The translations under genes were made by a program, and so were the position numbers. Below are positions 16,920 through 28,822 of a stretch of DNA of 64,000 nucleotides, piece by piece. A model generated the notes under the pieces. That model did no database searches and was not told the origin of the DNA. It saw only the letters and a list, made by a program, of their open reading frames with translations. Each line of letters begins with the position of its first letter. Position 1 is the first letter of the stretch. Source of the DNA: Verrucomicrobiota bacterium (GTDB taxonomy: Bacteria > Verrucomicrobiota > Verrucomicrobiia > Verrucomicrobiales > Akkermansiaceae); contig JAFLEH010000004.1 of the NCBI GenBank assembly GCA_017301995.1, forward strand, positions 1-64,000. The letters are read 5' to 3'.

Positions 16920-19900
16920 TCAATCGGTCGTGGGTGGTTCCCGCTTGGGCGGTGTTTCGATCCGCTCCAGTAGGTCCCGTGCGAACGTTTGGTCCTTGCC
17001 GGGGGGCGCGGCGCTCTCGCGGAGGACGGCGAGCGTGGCAGCGGGCTCGGGGTTATCGATGATCGTGCGGGCGAGCTTTGTGAGAAGGGCGGGGTGGCGC
17101 TGGAATTGGAGTCCCAACTGGGAATTGCGCTTCGCGGCGTCGGGCGGCTCAACAGACGAGGTGCTATCTGCGAGGAGCCAGTTGGTCACGAGAATCGCGC
17201 GGGCGCCGTCGCTGGATTTGATAGGCGCTAGGTTGGGGTTCTCCCGTAGACAGGGCAGTTGATCGGTCATAGGGAGCAGTTCGCGGGCCGCCTCACGGAT
17301 CTGCGAGGGAACGGTCAGCCATTGCGACGTGGCAAGCCGTTCCGGCAGGGAGGCCTCCGGGTTCAGGGCGTATTGGGCAAGCGCTTTCTGGATTCGGGAT
17401 TCCTTCCAGGAAATTGGGTGGGGTTTTTCCCGGTCGTAGCGCTTTTTCACGGAATGGAATGCTTGTGTTCTAACGCGCGCGGATGGATCCTGCCACAAAG
17501 CGACAAGCCGGTCGAGATCGTCTCGGGTACCGTGGTTGCCCAACATCCGGGCGGCTGCCGCCCTGACCAACGGAGAGGAATCATGGGTCGCCGCGCGGAT
17601 CGTTTCCAGCAGGGACTCCCGGTCGGATCCCCGGGGAGACAATGCAAAAATGGCCCTCTCCCTAACAGATGGGTCGGCGTGGCGGACGAGAACGAGCGCG
17701 ACAGCCACCACCTCCGGATCGGAGGGATATTGGTCGAAGAGTTGCCTCAGTCTGAGGTAGGTATTAGCCGCATTCGAGGTGCGGGCGGCCTGATCCAGCA
17801 GAAACGCTTTTTCTTCAGGGAGATTCCCGAGAATTTGCCAAGCCGCATAGCCGAGTTCCGGAACCGGGTCGTTCACCGCGTCGCGGAGTATCCGCAGTTC
17901 TTCCACTGTGAAGTTGGTTAGCATGTCCCGGTTTTCGGACATCAACGGCAGCATGGCCCCCGCGTAGCGGTTCTGAAGATCGGGATCACGGATAAGGTCG
18001 AAAAACAGCCTACGGACGGTCTGTCGGGGCCAGCGTTCCGTCCACTTTCCGAGTGTCATTGTGGATGCGATCCGGAATCCTTCCGGCAGGGTGGCGGTAG
18101 AGGTGACGAGAACCCTTGCCAGCCAAAGCGGTGGGGAAAAGATGGCCAACGCGCCCAGCCCGACTAGTGCGATGGAGATCCCTGCCACAGCAAGCAAACG
18201 GGTGCGCCAGCGCCTGCTCCGCCACCATCGCCATGCCGCCCAGCCGGTGGCTAACACAAAAATCCCGGCCACAAGCCATGGCCAGTGCCGGTGAGAAGCG
18301 GTGACCAAACGCGGCGGCTCCTGCCCGAACCAGCGGCAGAGCGCGGCAACATCGGTCTGGGCGTCGCATTGCTTGCGGAAATCGGTTAGATCGGGAGCCG
18401 TGTGAGTGGTTAGCGTGGCGGAAATCGGCGATGCAAGCCAGAGGCGCGTGGAAACGAAAGTGGGATCGACGTTTTCGCCGACAGTGGGTTCCTCCGCCCA
18501 TGCGTATTCAACCGGTTCCAGCCTGATACCGAGAATGGCGGGACAGCGGAGAGAGCCATGGCCATTATCGGCCAATGGGACCACCGTCCGGGCATCGCCG
18601 ATGATTCCCGGATCGGCCTCGATGTTCGCGATCCAATCGGTGGCGGATTTTTCCGCGGCGGGTCGATCGGTTGCGGACTCGGCTTCAGTTAGTGGGATGG
18701 GGTGGCCGGTTTCGCGATAGACGATGGACGCCAAACCCAGCAATCTGGCGGATTTCAGCCGGAGTGAATCGGTGATCCGGGAAAGGCCGGGGTAATCCGA
18801 TTCCCGCGCGCGGTCGATGCCCTCCGCGAGCATCCGGTAGGCGCGGGACATCCTCAGATAGACGATGGGCGACGGTTCGGCCGTGAAACGCGGGGCGATG
18901 TCGAGTGGAATGGGGCCTGCTACCGAACCGCCAAGGGTGAGGATAGGCAGGCGTTTGATGAAGCCGGAGCGGCCCTCGGTGAAACCGGCGGCGAATGCCC
19001 TTTGCCAGCGGCGTTCGTAGTCGGTACTGAGCTGGAGCTTGTGGCATTCCGGGGCTTTGGCCGGAGCGGCGAGAGTTTCCAGAGCGAACCAGCGGTGGCG
19101 GTAGAATCCGTCGTCGGGACCGGGTGCCAGTGAAACCGTGCCATCGCGCACTGCGGCGATCAGCGCGGTCATGGGGTCGTCCCACGCGCGCATGCCCAGC
19201 GGTTCGAGAATTTCCTGCTCTGGGCTGGAGGCGAACGCGAGGGCTGCGGGAACAACAGGCCGATCCGGAACCGTCAGCACCTGCCGGACGACGGCAGCGG
19301 CGGCGGGATCGGTGGGATTGTTGGAAAATCCGGAGAGCTTCGCGGACAGTGACTCAAAGGTGGGTTCCATCGGTTTTCCGTGGAGCACGCGGGCTATGGC
19401 GTCGTGCGTTTTCCAACCGTTAGGAAATGTCAGCGCGAGAATGGCCGCCGCCGATGCATGGATGTCGTCGTTGGCGGAGATGCCGTTTGCCAGATACCGG
19501 TCACGGTGCCAGATGGGTGCCAGTTCCGGTGTCGCGGCCCACGGTCCCAGCGGTGGATCGTTTGTGGGGTTAGGTGGCTCCGGTAGCGTGAAACCCGGCG
19601 GAAGCGTCGGTTGTTCGCCCTGCAAACATAGGGCGGTGGCGAGATAGGTCAGAGCCGTGTCGCATGCCGGGCGCGCGGAATCCGTGGCGGCGGTACGGAT
19701 TTTCGCGACCGATTCGAACCACTGCCGAAGCAAAGCCCGCCTGCCGGTTACCGGATGGGAGTCCAGCGCGAGTTCGAGCGCGGTCTGGCATTCGGTATCG
19801 GTCGCCGAACAGGTGGCGAGGATCATCGGGGTGGAAGGGATGCTGGCGAGCCCGCGCTCGCGGGTGTAGCGCACCGCATCCGCGTAGGACCGAAACACCA

Positions 19901-20165
19901 GACGCGAATGCGAATCCTCCGGGCGCATCGAAAGCTGATAGACGGCTCCGGTGGTATCGACCACATAACGGGTGCCGTCCGGCGCGGTGTATTCACACCG
20001 GGCGGGCGACATGGAGTCGGTTCGATAGAACGACTCGATTCCGCTGATCGCTCCCATCGGCGGCTGATTGGCCACCTTCCAGAGCAATATCCCTCCCCAG
20101 ACCGCTCCTGCCACGCCGATGAGCAGGACGAGGTAGGAAATGGCTTTCCACGCGGATTTCAACAT
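16920..20165 (-). CDS. Large membrane protein with C-terminal HEAT-like repeats
   Basis: 1081 residues from ATG 20165 (MLKSAWKAISYL). A membrane segment lies at residues ~8-30 (YLVLLIGVAGAVWGGILLWKV). A long, probably periplasmic region follows. A second hydrophobic pair comes near residues 620-680 (WPWLVAGIFVLATGWAAW; LLAVAGISIALVGLGALAIF). The C-terminal ~350 residues form helical HEAT-type repeats (DPSVRERAIFAL; SPLVRAAAARMLGNHG; SARVRTQAFHSV). No enzyme motif is seen. Perhaps a scaffold for a membrane complex; function unknown. Confidence 0.75.
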   Translation of the reverse strand: MLKSAWKAISYLVLLIGVAGAVWGGILLWKVANQPPMGAISGIESFYRTDSMSPARCEYTAPDGTRYVVDTTGAVYQLSMRPEDSHSRLVFRSYADAVRYTRERGLASIPSTPMILATCSATDTECQTALELALDSHPVTGRRALLRQWFESVAKIRTAATDSARPACDTALTYLATALCLQGEQPTLPPGFTLPEPPNPTNDPPLGPWAATPELAPIWHRDRYLANGISANDDIHASAAAILALTFPNGWKTHDAIARVLHGKPMEPTFESLSAKLSGFSNNPTDPAAAAVVRQVLTVPDRPVVPAALAFASSPEQEILEPLGMRAWDDPMTALIAAVRDGTVSLAPGPDDGFYRHRWFALETLAAPAKAPECHKLQLSTDYERRWQRAFAAGFTEGRSGFIKRLPILTLGGSVAGPIPLDIAPRFTAEPSPIVYLRMSRAYRMLAEGIDRARESDYPGLSRITDSLRLKSARLLGLASIVYRETGHPIPLTEAESATDRPAAEKSATDWIANIEADPGIIGDARTVVPLADNGHGSLRCPAILGIRLEPVEYAWAEEPTVGENVDPTFVSTRLWLASPISATLTTHTAPDLTDFRKQCDAQTDVAALCRWFGQEPPRLVTASHRHWPWLVAGIFVLATGWAAWRWWRSRRWRTRLLAVAGISIALVGLGALAIFSPPLWLARVLVTSTATLPEGFRIASTMTLGKWTERWPRQTVRRLFFDLIRDPDLQNRYAGAMLPLMSENRDMLTNFTVEELRILRDAVNDPVPELGYAAWQILGNLPEEKAFLLDQAARTSNAANTYLRLRQLFDQYPSDPEVVAVALVLVRHADPSVRERAIFALSPRGSDRESLLETIRAATHDSSPLVRAAAARMLGNHGTRDDLDRLVALWQDPSARVRTQAFHSVKKRYDREKPHPISWKESRIQKALAQYALNPEASLPERLATSQWLTVPSQIREAARELLPMTDQLPCLRENPNLAPIKSSDGARAILVTNWLLADSTSSVEPPDAAKRNSQLGLQFQRHPALLTKLARTIIDNPEPAATLAVLRESAAPPGKDQTFARDLLERIETPPKREPPTTD

Positions 20166-20672
20166 CCGTTTCACGGTTGCCAGACTGGATGGGAGGGCCG
20201 GGCACGTCAATCCGAAACCGTTTCCGATAGATGACCTCCGCTCCAGAAGGCCGGCTGTCACCGCGCCAAAACGGAAGCGGTTTCCCGCGAGCGCCAAGGA
20301 GATGGTGGATCGTGGATCGGAGATTGTATTTGCCGTGGAGCAAAGGGGAGCACACGCGCCCTCGCGTGTTCCGGAGCTCGACCTCGCGCTCCGGTGGCTC
20401 CGAAGGCCTGACACCGTTCCCTTCCGGGAGGAAACTCCCTGGGTTGCCCCCCGCAATTCTCCCGCCCGATCTGAAAAGCCCCTGTCGGGAATCTCCTTGC
20501 AAGATCAAGTAAGATCATTCACCTTCCTTTCCGAACACAGTCCGAGTATCGATTTCCGGGATGTTTTGACTTCCACGGATGACGAAGATTGCGAGCCGCG
20601 AATTGAGCAGCGAATAAAAAGATCCAGAAACACAATCTTGCCCGCACGCGGACCCAAATCCATCAAGATCCG
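20166..20672. other. Divergent spacer with repeats
   Basis: 507 bases between two divergent genes; both promoters should lie here. It contains a GGTGGATCGTGGATCGGAG repeat (20301-20325), the same type found inside purL, and a double hairpin at 20352-20394. No gene is seen. Confidence 0.5.
20352..20394. repeat. Double hairpin, REP-like
   Basis: ACACGCG (20352-20358) pairs with CGCGTGT (20363-20369), and CCGGAGC (20371-20377) pairs with GCTCCGG (20388-20394). Two adjacent perfect stems in a non-coding spacer suggest a REP-type element. Confidence 0.5.
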
Positions 20673-21875
20673 ATGAGGCGCTTCATAACAATACTTCTCG
20701 CCGCCATAGGCCTAAGCCACGCCGCGGAAACGCTGCGGATTTCCGCTGTCGTCGATCCAGACAGCCCGGACGCAAAACCTATGACTTGCAAATTCCCGGA
20801 TGGCGAAAGGAGTGTCTGGGTCAGCAACAATGCGATCATCACCGAGAAGGACGTGAAGATCGCCCACCCCGATGTGGGGCGGGAGAAGGCCATCGCCGTA
20901 AGCCTGACGGAAAAGGGCACCGCCGCCATGATCGCCGCGACCACCCCGATGCGTCCCGGTTTCGACCGCATGGCCATCATCGTTGAAGGAAAGTTGCATG
21001 CCGCCCCCGTCATCAGCAGCGTTCCGCTCGGGGCTTCGTTCATCATCGAGGGTCTGACCGAGTACGACGACCGCCAGTTAGCCAATCTTATTCGGGTAAT
21101 GATGGGCCAGGCACCATTGGAAGCGCAGGAGGCCGCGCCGAATCCGCCCCCGGCTGAGCCGAAGCGGGTGCCCTATACCGAGGAAGAAATCAAAGCCATC
21201 AAGCAGCAGCGCGAGCGAATGGGTATCTATCAACTCGACCGACTTCCCGATCAGGCGGAACTCGATAAGACCCTGCGGCAGGGAATGACCGCCGACGAAG
21301 TGATCGCCATTTTCGGAAAGCCGAGCCGCCACAATCGGAAGCCGGACCGAACGGATTTCTATCTGGAATACGAAATCGCCCCGGAGCGCCGGCCTGACAA
21401 GCCTGCGGGCACCATGGCTCCGGAGAGCTTCAAGGTCGAATTCCGTGACGGCAAGGCTGCGAGCTGGCACTTCAGCCTTTGGAGTGGTGCCCCCCGCGAG
21501 TTGAAGAATGAGAACTCGGCAACGGGCATGTTGAAAGGGACTTTTCCCGCAATCGACCTCGCCGACGAGGATGTGAACTTCGTTGCATGGATCGAGGGCA
21601 TTCGAATTCCGGACCTCAACCAACCGGTGTCACAGAACGATCTCGCCGCTTTGCTGGTAATGCTAGGCATGCCAATCGACGCCAACAAGCACGACACCAT
21701 CCGGGCTGACTGCGACGTTCTCAGGATCCTTGCAAAATACGTGCCGGAGGTCGCCAAACTGACCGCCGCCGCCAAGGACGGAAAGATTTCTCTCCCCGAC
21801 CTTCGCGCGGTGGTCACACCGTTCATGATTGGAAAAACGCCGATTCCCGATCCGAAGCCCTCTGCCGAGAGGTAA
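20673..21875 (+). CDS. Exported protein with SecD P1-head-like and OmlA/SmpA-like segments
   Basis: 400 residues with a signal peptide (MRRFITILLAAIGLSHA). Residues ~55-145 (DVGREKAIAVSLTEKG, AATTPM, AIIVEGKLHAAPVISSVP, FIIEGL) closely follow the P1 head pattern of SecD. No membrane segments of a real SecD follow. Next come a Pro-rich linker and LRQGMTADEVIAIFGKPSR, the motif of OmlA/SmpA-type outer-membrane assembly lipoproteins. The remaining ~180 residues are unassigned. A periplasmic role is likely; the combination is unusual. Confidence 0.75.
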   Translation: MRRFITILLAAIGLSHAAETLRISAVVDPDSPDAKPMTCKFPDGERSVWVSNNAIITEKDVKIAHPDVGREKAIAVSLTEKGTAAMIAATTPMRPGFDRMAIIVEGKLHAAPVISSVPLGASFIIEGLTEYDDRQLANLIRVMMGQAPLEAQEAAPNPPPAEPKRVPYTEEEIKAIKQQRERMGIYQLDRLPDQAELDKTLRQGMTADEVIAIFGKPSRHNRKPDRTDFYLEYEIAPERRPDKPAGTMAPESFKVEFRDGKAASWHFSLWSGAPRELKNENSATGMLKGTFPAIDLADEDVNFVAWIEGIRIPDLNQPVSQNDLAALLVMLGMPIDANKHDTIRADCDVLRILAKYVPEVAKLTAAAKDGKISLPDLRAVVTPFMIGKTPIPDPKPSAER

Positions 21876-21943
21876 GTCGGAGTTATTCCGCTTGAGACCT
21901 CGAATCGGATTTCCGGGGGCGGCACACCTCCGGACCGCCCGGA

Positions 21944-23440
21944 TCACGGCAGGTTGGTGTAGCCCATCAGGAAGCGGTCGCACTCGCGGGCGGCGCCGCG
22001 GCCTTCGTTGATGGCCCAGACGACGAGTGACTGTCCGCGGCGCATGTCGCCGGCGGCGAAGATGCCGGGCACGCTGGTGGTGAAGGTTCCGTGGTCGGCC
22101 TTCACGTTGGTGCGGGCGTCGGTCTCGAGGTCGAACTGGCGGATGATTTCCTGTTCGGGTCCGAGGAAGCCCATGGCAAGCAGAACCAACTGCGCGGGGA
22201 TGACGCGGGCGCTGCCGGCCTTTTCCTTGGGCGCGAATCGGCCCTGGGCGTCCTTGGTCCATTCGATCTCACAGATTTCCAAACCGGATAGGTCGCCGTT
22301 GGCGTCCTTGATGAAGCGCTTGGTTTGGACCAGATACTGGCGCGGATCGCCGCCCTGGACGGCGGCGGCCTCTTCCTGGCCGTAGTCCATCTTGTAAACC
22401 TTTGGCCATTCCGGCCACGGGTTGTCCGCGGCGCGCTCCTCGGGCGGCATGGGCATGATTTCCAACTGCACCACGCTCTTGCACCCGTGGCGGAGGCTGG
22501 TGCCCACACAGTCGGTGCCGGTGTCGCCGCCGCCGATCACCACCACGTCCTTGCCGGTGGCATTGAGCGCGGGGGTGGTGCCATCGAATTTGTGATCCAA
22601 CTGATAGCGGGTGTTCTCGGTTAGGAATTCCATCGCCAGATGGACGCCTTTGGCATCGCGGCCTTCGATCGGCAGGTCGCGGCCGAGCGTGGCGCCGCAG
22701 CAGAGGATCACCGCGTCGAAATCCGACCGGAGCCGGGCCGGCGTCCATTCGGCGTCGCGGCCGATGGCGACGCCGGTCTTGAAGACCACGCCTTCCGCGG
22801 TCAGCAGGTCAACGCGGCGCTGGACCACGCGTTCCTTGTCGAGTTTCATGTTGGGGATGCCATACATCAGGAGGCCGCCGACGCGGTCCTCGCGTTCGAA
22901 GACGGTCACCAAGTGGCCCGCCTGGTTGAGTTGGTCCGCCGCGGCCAAGCCTGCCGGGCCTGAGCCGACGACCGCGACTTTCTTGCCGGTGCGCGCGGCG
23001 GGGACGCGCGGGGTCACCCAGCCTTCCTCCCACCCTTTGTCGATGATGGCGCACTCGTTGTTTTTGATAGTTACGGGCGGCTTGATCACGCCGAGCACGC
23101 ACGAGCCTTCGCAGGGAGCGGGGCAGACGCGGCCGGTGAATTCCGGGAAATTGTTGGTCTTGTGGAGGCGGTCGAGCGCCTCATGCCAGCGTCCGCGGAA
23201 GATCAGGTCGTTCCATTCCGGAATCAGGTTGTTGATCGGGCAACCGCTGGCCATGCCGGAAACGATGTGGCCGGTGTGGCAGAACGGCGTGCCGCAGTCC
23301 ATGCAGCGCGCGCCTTGGGTGCGGCGTTCCTTGTCATCGCCATGAATCTTGAACTCGCGCCAATGCTTGAGCCGCTCCAGCGGTGCGGTCTCGCTGTCGG
23401 TCTGGCGGGGGAACTCTTTGAAGCCGGTTGGTTTGCCCAT
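21944..23440 (-). CDS. gltD: Glutamate synthase (NADPH) small subunit
   Basis: 498 residues. GltD takes electrons from NADPH through FAD and passes them via Fe-S clusters to GltB for glutamate synthesis from glutamine and 2-oxoglutarate. Visible: an N-terminal Cys cluster ([28 protein letters not shown]; residues ~47-110), an FAD-binding [13 protein letters not shown] (~155), an NADPH-binding [14 protein letters not shown] (~305) and a C-terminal GDMRRGQSL. Full length. Lies 205 bases downstream of gltB. Confidence 0.96.
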   Translation of the reverse strand: MGKPTGFKEFPRQTDSETAPLERLKHWREFKIHGDDKERRTQGARCMDCGTPFCHTGHIVSGMASGCPINNLIPEWNDLIFRGRWHEALDRLHKTNNFPEFTGRVCPAPCEGSCVLGVIKPPVTIKNNECAIIDKGWEEGWVTPRVPAARTGKKVAVVGSGPAGLAAADQLNQAGHLVTVFEREDRVGGLLMYGIPNMKLDKERVVQRRVDLLTAEGVVFKTGVAIGRDAEWTPARLRSDFDAVILCCGATLGRDLPIEGRDAKGVHLAMEFLTENTRYQLDHKFDGTTPALNATGKDVVVIGGGDTGTDCVGTSLRHGCKSVVQLEIMPMPPEERAADNPWPEWPKVYKMDYGQEEAAAVQGGDPRQYLVQTKRFIKDANGDLSGLEICEIEWTKDAQGRFAPKEKAGSARVIPAQLVLLAMGFLGPEQEIIRQFDLETDARTNVKADHGTFTTSVPGIFAAGDMRRGQSLVVWAINEGRGAARECDRFLMGYTNLP

Positions 23441-23469
23441 GGTGGTGGAAGTTTGCAGGTGTTCGTGGA

Positions 23470-23645
23470 TTAGAGAAAGAAGACTGAAGGCTTGAAGTCA
23501 GAAGACAGAAGACTGGAATAGATAAAGGACAGATGATGAATTCCTGCGGATGCGATGCTTCGGGTGGCAGTTGCTGGCTGCGATGCGTTAGTGCGGCTCA
23601 TATTCTTGTCTTCAGTCTTCTGTCTCCATGTCTTCTGTCTTACCA
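23470..23645. repeat. Opposed AGAAGAC repeats between gltB and gltD
   Basis: Degenerate AGAAGAC/GAAGTC copies at about 23476-23516 face GTCTTC/CTTCTGTC copies at about 23607-23642, so the transcript can fold back over ~90 bases. The array fills the gltB-gltD gap. Confidence 0.7.
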
Positions 23646-26600
23646 TCAGTTGCCGCCGACGCGGGAGAGGTCCTTGAGGTTTTCCTCGAAGGCCGCCATG
23701 GCCGCTTCGTCGCCGGAGAGGCCCTGTTCCTCGACCTTCTTGAAACAGGCGAGCATGCGTTCGTAATCGCGGGGAAGGATTTTGAAGAACTTCGGCAGTT
23801 CGGCATCCCAGTGGTCGAGGATGAACCGTCCGCGGGACGAGCAGGTGAGAAGAACATGGCGTTCGATCTCGGCCTTGACCGCGGCGATATCCTCGTCCGC
23901 GCACTCGATGAGCCGATAAAGGTTCACCATTTCCTTGTTGAGGCGTTTTTCGAACAGTCCGTCGATGTCATACACGTAGGCGGTGCCGCCGGACATGCCG
24001 GCCGCGAAATTGCGCCCGGTCTCCCCGAGAACGATCACCTGGCCGCCGGTCATGTATTCGCATCCGTGGTCGCCCACTCCCTCGACGACCGCCCTGACGC
24101 CCGAGTTGCGGACGCAGAAGCGCTCGCCGGCGATGCCGTTGATATAGGCGTTTCCGGCGGTGGCCCCGTAGAAAGCCACATTGCCGATGAGGATGTTTTC
24201 CTCCGCCTTGAACAGCGATCCGGCGGGCGGGAAAATGATAACTTTCGATCCCGACATTCCTTTTCCGACATAATCGTTCGCATCACCTTCGAGGATGAAG
24301 GTCATGCCCGGCGGAGTGAATGCCGCGAACGATTGGCCGGCCGATCCGGTGAAGCGCAGCTCGATGGTGTCCTCCGGCAGGCCCTTGCCGCCGTGGGCGC
24401 GCGTGACTTCGCTGCCGGTGATGGTGCCCACCACGCGGTTGACGTTGGTGATCGGCAGTTCGATGCGGACCTTCTCGCCGCGCTTGATCGCGGGCCGGCA
24501 CAGGGCCAGCAGGTGGGTGTTGTCGAGCGCCTTGTCGAGGCCGTGATCCTGGATCCTGGTGCAATAGGTGCCCACTTCATCGCCCACATCGGGCCGGTGG
24601 AACACGGAGATGAGATCCACGCCAGCGGCCTTCCAGTGGTCGGTGGCCTCCTGCATGTCGAGACATTCGGAGTGGCCCACCATCTCGTTGACCGAGCGGA
24701 ACCCGAGTTCGGCCATGATCTCGCGCATTTCCATGGCGATGAAGCGCATGAAATTGACCACGTGTTCCGGCTTGCCGGTGAAGTTCTTGCGGAGTTCCGG
24801 ATCCTGGGTGGCGACGCCGACCGGGCAGGTGTTTTTCTGGCAGACGCGCATCATCAGGCAGCCCATGGTGACCAGCGGTGCGGTCGCGAAACCGTATTCC
24901 TCGGCCCCTAACAGCGTGGCGACCGCCACGTCGCGTCCGGTCTTGAGCTGGCCGTCGGTTTCCAACACCACGCGGGAGCGCAGGTCGTTGAGCAACAGGA
25001 TCTGGTTGGTTTCCGCGAGGCCGAGTTCCCACGGGGCGCCGGCGTTGTAGATCGACGACGTGGGCGAGGCGCCCGTGCCACCGTCGTGACCGGAAATCAG
25101 GATCACATCGGCGTGCGCCTTGGCGACGCCCGCGGCGATGGTGCCCACACCGACTTCGGCCACGAGCTTCACGTTGATGCGCGCTTTCGGGTTGGCGTTC
25201 TTGAGGTCATGAATCAGCTCAGCAAGGTCTTCGATCGAATAGATATCATGATGCGGCGGCGGGGAAACGAGGCCCACGCCGGGAGTCGAGTGGCGGACCT
25301 TTGCGACCCATGGATAGACCTTGGAACCGGGGAGTTCACCGCCTTCGCCGGGCTTGGCGCCCTGGGAGATCTTGATTTGGATTTCGTCGGAGTTGACGAG
25401 GTATTCGGAGGTCACGCCGAAGCGGCCGGACGCCACCTGCTTGATGGCGGAACGCTTGCTGTCGCCGTTTTCCATCGGCACAAAGCGCGACGGATCCTCG
25501 CCGCCTTCGCCGGTGTTCGATTTGCCGCCCACGCGGTTCATCGCGATGGCGAGGGTTTCGTGAGCCTCCTGCGAGATCGATCCGAAGGACATCGCGCCGG
25601 TCTTGAATCGCCTGGTGATGTCCTCGATGGATTCCACTTCCTCGAGTGGCACCGGCTTGCGCTTGTGGCGGAAGCGCATCAGGCTGCGCAGGGTGGATAG
25701 GTTTTCGCTCTGCTCGTTGATCTTGCGGGCGTATTGCCTGTAAACATCGTAGGAACCGGTGCGGACCGCCTTCTGGAGCAGATGGATCGTTTCCGGGTTG
25801 AACAGATGGAACTCGCCATCCTTGCGCCATTGATAGACGCCGCCCGATTCGAGGGCCTGCTCGGCCGTCGGCAGATGGCGCTCGGGAAACGCGGCGCGGT
25901 GGCGGATGAGCGTCTCCTCGGCAATCTCGTCGAGCCCGGAGCCTTCGCAGCGGCTGGAGGTTCCGGAGAAATACTTGTTCACCAGCGAGGTCGCCAGGCC
26001 GATGGTTTCGAAAATCTGCGCGCCGCGGTAGGAGGCCACGGTGGAAATGCCCATCTTGGCCATGGTCTTGACCACACCCTTGATCGATCCTTTCAGGAAG
26101 TTGTAAACCGCCTTGTCGAAGTCGATATCGATCACGTTTTCCTCGATCATGCGGTGGATCGAATCGAAAGCCATGTAGGGATTGATCGCGTCGGCGCCGT
26201 GCCCGATGAGGGTGGAGAAATGATGCACCTCGCGGGCCTCGCCGGTTTCCAGGACGATCGACACCTTGGTGCGGGTGCCGGAGCGGACCAGATGGTGGTG
26301 GATGCCGCCGGCCACCAGCAGGGTGGGCATGGCCGCGCGGAACTCGGACAGATTCCGGTCGGTTAGAATAATGATATTCGCGCCGCGGGCGATCTGCTGG
26401 TCCACCTGGGCGCACAGCGCGTCGAACGCGTTGTCCAGCCCCTTTCCGCCGAGATGGATGGGGAACAGCGCGTCAAGGGTCACGGATTTGAATCCGGGCC
26501 GGTCGATCTCGCGGAGGCGGGCGAGCTGCTTGTTATCGATCAGCGGGCTGTCCAGGCGGATCATCCGGCAGCTTTCCGGCTTGGGATCGAGCAGGTTGCC

Positions 26601-28316
26601 CTCCGATCCGATGAAGGTCTCGGTGGCGGTGACGAGTTCCTCGCGAATGCAGTCGAGAGCCGGGTTGGTAACCTGGGCGAAGATCTGTTTGAAATACTGA
26701 TAGAGATGCTTCGGTTTCTGGGACAGCACCGCGAGCGGCGTGTCGTTGCCCATCGAGGCGATCGGTTGGACGCCACTGGTGGCGGTGGGCGAGATCACCA
26801 TCCGCAGGTCTTCGAAGGTATAACCGAACGCGATCTGGCGTTCCTGGATGCGGTCCGGCTCCACGGTTGCCGGATTCTTCGGCTCGGGCAGGTCCTTGAG
26901 CAGCAGGCGGTTCTCATCGAGCCACTTCTGATAGGGTTTTGCGGAATAGACCCGGTGCTTGACTTCGTCGTCCGGGATGATCCTGCCCTCGTTCATGTCC
27001 ACGAGGAACATGCGGCCGGGGCGCAGGCGGCCTTTCTCGACGACGGTGAGCGGATCGAGATCCGGGATGACGCCCACTTCGGAGGCCATGATGACGAGGT
27101 CGTCATTGGTGACATAATACCGGCTCGGGCGCAGGCCGTTGCGGTCGAGCACCGCTCCGATGAGCTTGCCATCGGAGAAGGTGATGGATGCCGGGCCGTC
27201 CCAGGGCTCCATCAGGCAGGCGTGGTATTCGTAGAACGCCTTCTTGTCCGGCGGCATGAGAGTGTGGCGCTCCCACGGTTCGGGGATCATCATCATCACC
27301 GCGTGGACCAGGTCGTAGCCGCCCAGGTGCATGAATTCCAGCACGTTGTCGAAGCGCGCGGAGTCCGAACCGTCCTCATCGACGATCGGGAAAATATCGC
27401 GGATGTTGTCGCCGAACTTGTCGCTCTGGCAGAGTGACTCGCGGGCTTTCATCAGGTTGGCGTTGCCCATCACCGTGTTGATTTCGCCGTTGTGGGCGAT
27501 GAAACGGTTGGGATGCGCGCGCGACCACGAGGGGAAGGTGTTGGTGGAGAAACGGGTGTGCATCAGCGCCAGCGCGCTTTCGAAATCCGGGTCGTGGAGG
27601 TCCGGGAAATACTGCCCTAACTGGCAAGGCGTGAGCATGCCCTTGTAAACCATCGTCCGCGCGGAGAGGTTGGTCACATAATGGTACTCCGCGCCGGGGA
27701 AGGTGTTGGATTTCAGACCGTGGACGCTCTTGAATTTGTTAGGCATCTCGTTGTCGCGGATCCACGCGCGCACCCGTTTGCGGATGATGAACAGCTTGCG
27801 CTCGAACTCCATCGGGTCGGTGATTGCCGGATTCTTCCCGATGAACACCTGGCGGATGGCCGGCTCGAAACGGCCCGACATTTTCCCAAGAATCTCGCTG
27901 CGCACCGGCACCGAGCGCCAGCCGAGGAACGTCTGCTCCTCATCGTGGATGATGTGCTCGAACACCTGCATCGCCGCCTCGCGGGCGGACGCTTCCGGCG
28001 AGAAAAACACCAGACCGGAGCCGTATTCGCCCTCCGGCGGCAGCTCGATGCCCTTCCTCGCCATCTCGCGGCGGAGGAATTTGTCGGGCATCTGGACGAA
28101 CAACCCCGCGCCGTCTCCGGTGGCCGGGTCGGATCCGCTGGCGCCGCGATGATCCATCTGCTCGTTCATCGTGAGCGTTTTCAGGATGATGTCGTGCGAA
28201 CGTTTCCCTTTCAGATGGGCGATGAAGCCGACGCCACAGCCGTCCTTTTCGCGGGACGGATGCCAAAGGCCCTGGGGTTCGGGCCAGCCAAGCGGGGATT
28301 TGAACGTGTCAGACAT
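23646..28316 (-). CDS. gltB: Glutamate synthase large subunit
   Basis: 1556 residues from ATG 28316 (MSDTFKS). GltB releases ammonia from glutamine and adds it to 2-oxoglutarate. The N-terminal amidotransferase Cys lies in [13 protein letters not shown] after a ~26-residue propeptide, which is normally removed. FMN-domain motifs include [11 protein letters not shown] and the 3Fe-4S cluster motif [13 protein letters not shown] (about residue 1165). The C-terminal beta-helix ([11 protein letters not shown]) is complete. First gene of the gltBD unit; the leader lacks a Shine-Dalgarno sequence. Confidence 0.97.
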   Translation of the reverse strand: MSDTFKSPLGWPEPQGLWHPSREKDGCGVGFIAHLKGKRSHDIILKTLTMNEQMDHRGASGSDPATGDGAGLFVQMPDKFLRREMARKGIELPPEGEYGSGLVFFSPEASAREAAMQVFEHIIHDEEQTFLGWRSVPVRSEILGKMSGRFEPAIRQVFIGKNPAITDPMEFERKLFIIRKRVRAWIRDNEMPNKFKSVHGLKSNTFPGAEYHYVTNLSARTMVYKGMLTPCQLGQYFPDLHDPDFESALALMHTRFSTNTFPSWSRAHPNRFIAHNGEINTVMGNANLMKARESLCQSDKFGDNIRDIFPIVDEDGSDSARFDNVLEFMHLGGYDLVHAVMMMIPEPWERHTLMPPDKKAFYEYHACLMEPWDGPASITFSDGKLIGAVLDRNGLRPSRYYVTNDDLVIMASEVGVIPDLDPLTVVEKGRLRPGRMFLVDMNEGRIIPDDEVKHRVYSAKPYQKWLDENRLLLKDLPEPKNPATVEPDRIQERQIAFGYTFEDLRMVISPTATSGVQPIASMGNDTPLAVLSQKPKHLYQYFKQIFAQVTNPALDCIREELVTATETFIGSEGNLLDPKPESCRMIRLDSPLIDNKQLARLREIDRPGFKSVTLDALFPIHLGGKGLDNAFDALCAQVDQQIARGANIIILTDRNLSEFRAAMPTLLVAGGIHHHLVRSGTRTKVSIVLETGEAREVHHFSTLIGHGADAINPYMAFDSIHRMIEENVIDIDFDKAVYNFLKGSIKGVVKTMAKMGISTVASYRGAQIFETIGLATSLVNKYFSGTSSRCEGSGLDEIAEETLIRHRAAFPERHLPTAEQALESGGVYQWRKDGEFHLFNPETIHLLQKAVRTGSYDVYRQYARKINEQSENLSTLRSLMRFRHKRKPVPLEEVESIEDITRRFKTGAMSFGSISQEAHETLAIAMNRVGGKSNTGEGGEDPSRFVPMENGDSKRSAIKQVASGRFGVTSEYLVNSDEIQIKISQGAKPGEGGELPGSKVYPWVAKVRHSTPGVGLVSPPPHHDIYSIEDLAELIHDLKNANPKARINVKLVAEVGVGTIAAGVAKAHADVILISGHDGGTGASPTSSIYNAGAPWELGLAETNQILLLNDLRSRVVLETDGQLKTGRDVAVATLLGAEEYGFATAPLVTMGCLMMRVCQKNTCPVGVATQDPELRKNFTGKPEHVVNFMRFIAMEMREIMAELGFRSVNEMVGHSECLDMQEATDHWKAAGVDLISVFHRPDVGDEVGTYCTRIQDHGLDKALDNTHLLALCRPAIKRGEKVRIELPITNVNRVVGTITGSEVTRAHGGKGLPEDTIELRFTGSAGQSFAAFTPPGMTFILEGDANDYVGKGMSGSKVIIFPPAGSLFKAEENILIGNVAFYGATAGNAYINGIAGERFCVRNSGVRAVVEGVGDHGCEYMTGGQVIVLGETGRNFAAGMSGGTAYVYDIDGLFEKRLNKEMVNLYRLIECADEDIAAVKAEIERHVLLTCSSRGRFILDHWDAELPKFFKILPRDYERMLACFKKVEEQGLSGDEAAMAAFEENLKDLSRVGGN

Positions 28317-28822
28317 GGACGGGTCAGTGTGAGGTGTGTGGATCAGGGAAGGAAAACGTGGACGAATCGGGGGAAAAGGCAAGCACGGACGTTTGCCGGT
28401 GATAACGGGCAACCGGGGGGCGAAACTGCGATTCCATCCGGGGTCCGGACGGGTGAACGCTGATTTGATGGGAGTGAACCGGGATTTTGAATCAAATTGG
28501 TTTCTTGAAGTGCTAAAGTTGAGGCTGAAAACGCGATTTTCACGCGGGCGCGGCGAGATTAGGGGATGATTTCATGGATTCAAGTGCAAATTTCAGGAAT
28601 CTTGCCTCTCGGATACCCCAAAATGGGTTATTACAAGCAGAATTCATGCCAGGTGAATCGTCGCTCCGGCGGGTTTGGCTCGCACCGGCCGGAAATCTCC
28701 ACCGCAAGGACGCGATGCTGCCATGGGGATCGCGGATGGCGGGTGGGCGCCTGCGGGATGAATGCACTGCCCAGCCTGCGCGACCGCGAGGCGGTTTGGT
28801 GAATATCCTTTGTTTGCCGAAA
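28317..28822. other. Spacer upstream of gltB
   Basis: 506 bases between gltB and the 3' end of the macroglobulin-like gene. A GC-poorer stretch at about 28480-28650 may hold the gltB promoter, but I could not define -35/-10 or sigma-54 boxes. Short open frames here have no protein-like features. Confidence 0.4.

Noticed and set aside
26454-27437. + strand open frame within gltB
   Set aside because: Antisense shadow. GltB is continuous on the - strand.
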